This document shows, piece by piece, positions 5,700-7,144 of a stretch of DNA of 7,144 nucleotides. Under the pieces are notes generated by a model, which was not told where the DNA came from, did no database searches, and saw only the letters and a list, made by a program, of their open reading frames with translations. This DNA is from Bacteroidota bacterium (GTDB lineage Bacteria > Bacteroidota > Rhodothermia > Rhodothermales > JAAAOL01). Position numbers and translations under genes: made by a program. The stretch spans positions 1 through 7,144 of the forward strand of contig JAAAOL010000471.1 of the NCBI GenBank assembly GCA_009908885.1, read 5' to 3'. The stretch's first letter is position 1; the number at the start of each line of letters is the position of its first letter.

Positions 5700-5785
5700 G
5701 GAAAAGGAGACGGGAGCGAGGTGGAGGAGACGCATCGATAGCACCCACCATGCTATCGCACCTCGTCTCCCGGTCCCTCCTTTCC
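5700..5785 (-). other. Long intergenic hairpin with alternative fold
   Basis: Starting ten bases after the stop of the lipoprotein gene, four successive arm pairs build an 86-base imperfect hairpin: 5777-5785 with 5700-5709 (9 bp, one bulged base), 5767-5772 with 5711-5716 (6 bp), 5759-5765 with 5717-5723 (7 bp) and 5751-5758 with 5736-5743 (CGATAGCA/TGCTATCG, 8 bp, 7-base loop). A 12-base bulge at 5724-5735 carries CGTCTCC-complementary sequence (5726-5732) that can instead pair with 5764-5770, breaking the middle arms. GGGAGCGAGG is also repeated directly at 5692-5701 and 5712-5721. No U-run follows. A switch-like leader, processing site or mRNA stabiliser for the gene at 5642 is possible. 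Confidence 0.7.
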
Positions 5786-5795
5786 CTGACTCGGC

Positions 5796-6242
5796 CTAGT
5801 CGATGTCGCCGAGGGCGGGCTGGCCGTCGATCTCCAGGAAGGCGAACTGCGCGGCGACCTCGGCGTCGCCCTGGTCGAACAGCACCTCCTGGATGAGCCA
5901 GGTACCCTCGCTTTCTGTCTCGGTCGTGAACGTCCCGAAGGTGTAGCCGTCGCTGTCGTTCAGGTAGCCGTTGACGTCGTAGCAGATCCTGTTGACGGCG
6001 CTCAGCTCGTCGGGGTCGGACGTGTCGTAGGTATCGTTCCAGCGGCGATCTTCGTCGGCGCGCAGCCGGTAGGCGACGTACTGACCCGCGCCGCGGTAGT
6101 CGCCGTCGGCGGACTGGCAGATCGCGAAGAGCTCGTCGAGGGTGTGGCGCACTCGTTCTTCCGGGGTGCCGCCGCCCGCACAGCCCGCGAACAGGAGGGC
6201 GAGGAGGCTCAGGATCAGAAGTGGAGCGGTCGAAAAAGGCAT
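5796..6242 (-). CDS. Small lipoprotein, possibly NTF2-like fold
   Basis: The product is 148 residues from the ATG at 6242. The signal peptide has the core LLILSLLALLFAGC with lipobox L-F-A-G-C, so lipid attachment at Cys21 is expected, anchoring it to the inner or outer membrane. An upstream in-frame start at 6275 adds eleven polar residues before the signal and is rejected. The mature part begins with a helix (TPEERVRHTLDELFAICQSAD), continues with an acidic, tyrosine-rich middle (RRWNDTYDTSDPDEL, VNGYLNDSDGYTFGTF) and ends in paired strands (GTWLIQEVLFD, VAAQFAFLEIDGQPALGDID). A helix followed by strands ending in F-x-F-x-x-x-D-G-x-x-x-L-G-D-I recalls DUF4878/NTF2-like lipoproteins; that is a fold guess only. 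Two cysteines after the lipidated one (in AICQS and RICYD) could form a disulfide. It is followed at once by the long hairpin. Confidence 0.82.
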   Translation of the reverse strand: MPFSTAPLLILSLLALLFAGCAGGGTPEERVRHTLDELFAICQSADGDYRGAGQYVAYRLRADEDRRWNDTYDTSDPDELSAVNRICYDVNGYLNDSDGYTFGTFTTETESEGTWLIQEVLFDQGDAEVAAQFAFLEIDGQPALGDID

Positions 6243-6290
6243 GGCGTGGTAGGTGTTTTGTCGAGTAGCAAACACGTGGTGTGGCCGTAG

Positions 6291-6334
6291 GGGAGGAGGC
6301 CGGGAGATGTGATTCTTCGTCCCTCCGTCCTCCC
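6291..6334 (-). other. Intergenic purine/pyrimidine inverted repeat
   Basis: GGGAGGA at 6291-6297 and TCCTCCC at 6328-6334 are perfect complements separated by 30 bases, in the gap between the lipoprotein genes ending at 6352 and starting at 6242. On the minus transcript the purine tract (6321-6340) directly follows the stop codon region and the pyrimidine tract comes second, the same order as in the two other gaps of this gene run. Low-complexity composition makes chance pairing easier here. Confidence 0.4.
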
Positions 6335-6351
6335 TTCCCCAGGGGCAGTCT

Positions 6352-6915
6352 CTACACGCCCAGCCGCTCGGCTTCGTCGGGGGCTTGCTGCCGCAGGAGG
6401 TCGAAGAAGGCGTACTGGGTGATGATGTTGAAGCTCTGCAGCAGCTTCCAGAACGTGGCGTCGTTGGCGCCTCCGGTGTCGAGGTAGTGCTGCTGGACGG
6501 CCTGGTAATCCGCCCAGATGGGCTTCAGGTCGGCGTCGTAGCGCAGGCCGGACTGCACCTGCTGCACGGCGCTCTCGACGGTGCTGCGCTCGGCGGGCGA
6601 CATCGCCTCGACCTTGCGTCCGAGGGCGACGAGCTGTTCGACGTAGCGCGCCTTGTTCTGCTGAAGCCGCTGGGTCGCCACAGCGGGATCCGGCCGGTCG
6701 TCGAGCGCTTCGGCCGTCTCGCGCAGGGCGGTGACGTAGATGGTGCCGATGGCCTCGCCGACGGCCTCCGGGGTCTCGGCCGCGGTCACGTCGACGGCCG
6801 GGCGGGCCGCGTCGGCGTCGTCCGAAGACGCCTCGCTGCCGTCCGCTCCGCCGCAGGCCGCCAGGCCGACGAGCAGAAAAACGCCGAGGAGAAGGGTCAG
6901 GGGAGTGTGCATCAT
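6352..6915 (-). CDS. Helical lipoprotein of unknown function (187 aa)
   Basis: The start is the first of two adjacent ATGs (6915), preceded at eight bases by GAGG. The signal peptide TPLTLLLGVFLLVGLAAC carries a lipobox L-A-A-C with the lipidated Cys21, then a flexible acidic linker (GGADGSEASSDDADAARP, about 22-40). The rest is predicted mostly helical: EAVGEAIGTIYVTALRETAEAL, RLQQNKARYVEQLVALGRKV and ERSTVESAVQQVQSGL, then WADYQAVQQHYLD and a distinctive aromatic C-terminal segment, ATFWKLLQSFNIITQYAFFD. I do not recognise a family. The pattern of amphipathic helices suggests a small helical bundle tethered to a membrane. It follows a T9SS cargo gene by 52 bases and precedes another lipoprotein, so co-transcription is likely. 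Confidence 0.85.
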   Translation of the reverse strand: MMHTPLTLLLGVFLLVGLAACGGADGSEASSDDADAARPAVDVTAAETPEAVGEAIGTIYVTALRETAEALDDRPDPAVATQRLQQNKARYVEQLVALGRKVEAMSPAERSTVESAVQQVQSGLRYDADLKPIWADYQAVQQHYLDTGGANDATFWKLLQSFNIITQYAFFDLLRQQAPDEAERLGV

Positions 6916-6923
6916 GGCGTGTG

Positions 6924-6927
6924 CCTC
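6924..6927 (-). promoter_or_regulatory. Ribosome binding site of the helical lipoprotein gene
   Basis: GAGG ends eight bases before the ATG at 6915, within ATCACCCTGAGG. It is one of only two Shine-Dalgarno-like sites seen in the window, and it matches the leader of the gene at 4407. Confidence 0.5.
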
Positions 6928-6967
6928 AGGGTGATGAGTGAACAGGTTCGTACGGCGACGTGCGTCG

Positions 6968-7144
6968 TTACTTGAGCAGCGTCATCCGGTGCGTCTGGGT
7001 GTAAGCGCCCGCTTCCAGGCGGTACAGGTAGACGCCCGAGGGCAGCCCGGCGGCGTCGAACGTGGCGGTGTGCGTCCCGGCCGGCTGCGTGCCCTCAGCC
7101 AGCACCGCGACCTCGCGGCCCAGCAGGTCGTAGACGGCCAGGCG
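6968..7144 (-). CDS. C-terminus of a T9SS-sorted protein, 5' part outside window
   Basis: Only the last 58 codons plus TAA (6968-6970) are present. They read RLAVYDLLGREVAVL, PAGTHTATFDAAGLPSGVYL, YRLEAGAYTQTHRMTLLK, which is the second half of a T9SS type A sorting domain with its conserved DLLGREV, G-T-H, GLPSGVYLYRL and basic end. The full protein is therefore expected to be a T9SS cargo, exported and displayed or released at the cell surface, but its functional domain cannot be seen. It is the first of the run of minus-strand genes encoding exported proteins. Its sorting domain is 84 percent identical over 58 residues to that of the beta-propeller gene at 2977-4407. Confidence 0.92.
   Translation of the reverse strand, partial: RLAVYDLLGREVAVLAEGTQPAGTHTATFDAAGLPSGVYLYRLEAGAYTQTHRMTLLK

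Noticed and set aside
4425..5741. Open plus-strand frame of 438 codons
   Set aside because: It is antisense to the 366-residue exported protein; composition is Val/Arg/Gly/His-rich without domain features and it crosses two intergenic hairpins.
4522..5751. Minus-strand frame shifted from the exported-protein gene
   Set aside because: It is dominated by Arg, Pro and Ala, has no signal peptide and no hydrophobic core; a shadow of the correct frame.

Overview
The window looks like accessory chromosome from a high-GC member of the Bacteroidota/Rhodothermota lineage (Rhodothermales-like). Two genes end in a type IX secretion (T9SS type A) sorting domain with the NYPNPFNP and DLLGREV-type signatures. 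Lipoproteins and signal peptides dominate, and Shine-Dalgarno sequences are mostly weak or absent. The lineage is inferred from these traits and from base composition, not from a marker gene.

Layout, left to right. Positions 1-944 (minus) hold the 5' part of a secreted protein with tandem beta-helix-type repeats; it runs off the left edge. Positions 1093-1766 (plus) hold a compact toxin-antitoxin pair, a ribbon-helix-helix antitoxin overlapping a PIN-domain (VapC-like) toxin by 4 bases. These are the only confident plus-strand genes. Positions 1815-1997 (minus) carry an orphan C-terminal module without a start codon, probably the 3' remnant of a tail-fibre-like or beta-helix surface-protein gene. 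Positions 2031-2633 (minus) encode an unrecognised secreted protein containing six tandem 7-residue repeats. Positions 2634-2976 are a gene-poor, locally AT-rich stretch with several inverted repeats and a terminator-like hairpin.

From 2977 to the right edge everything is on the minus strand. In transcription order there is a T9SS-sorted protein (only its last 58 codons are present, 7144-6968), a helical lipoprotein (6915-6352), a small lipoprotein with a possible NTF2-like fold (6242-5796), a secreted protein of unknown family (5642-4542), and an FG-GAP beta-propeller protein with a T9SS sorting domain (4407-2977). All five have export signals or a sorting domain, so the cluster appears to build surface or periplasmic proteins. 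The three roughly 110-155-base gaps inside it share a design: a purine-rich tract after the stop codon followed by a partly complementary pyrimidine tract. In at least two gaps this gives strong and mutually exclusive hairpins. The most elaborate spans 5700-5785.

I found no rRNA, tRNA, CRISPR array, insertion sequence or phage integration gene. The points most worth following are the alternative-pairing intergenic hairpins, the orphan C-terminal fragment beside the toxin-antitoxin pair, the 21-bp coding repeat, and the near-duplicate sorting-domain DNA at the two ends of the cluster.
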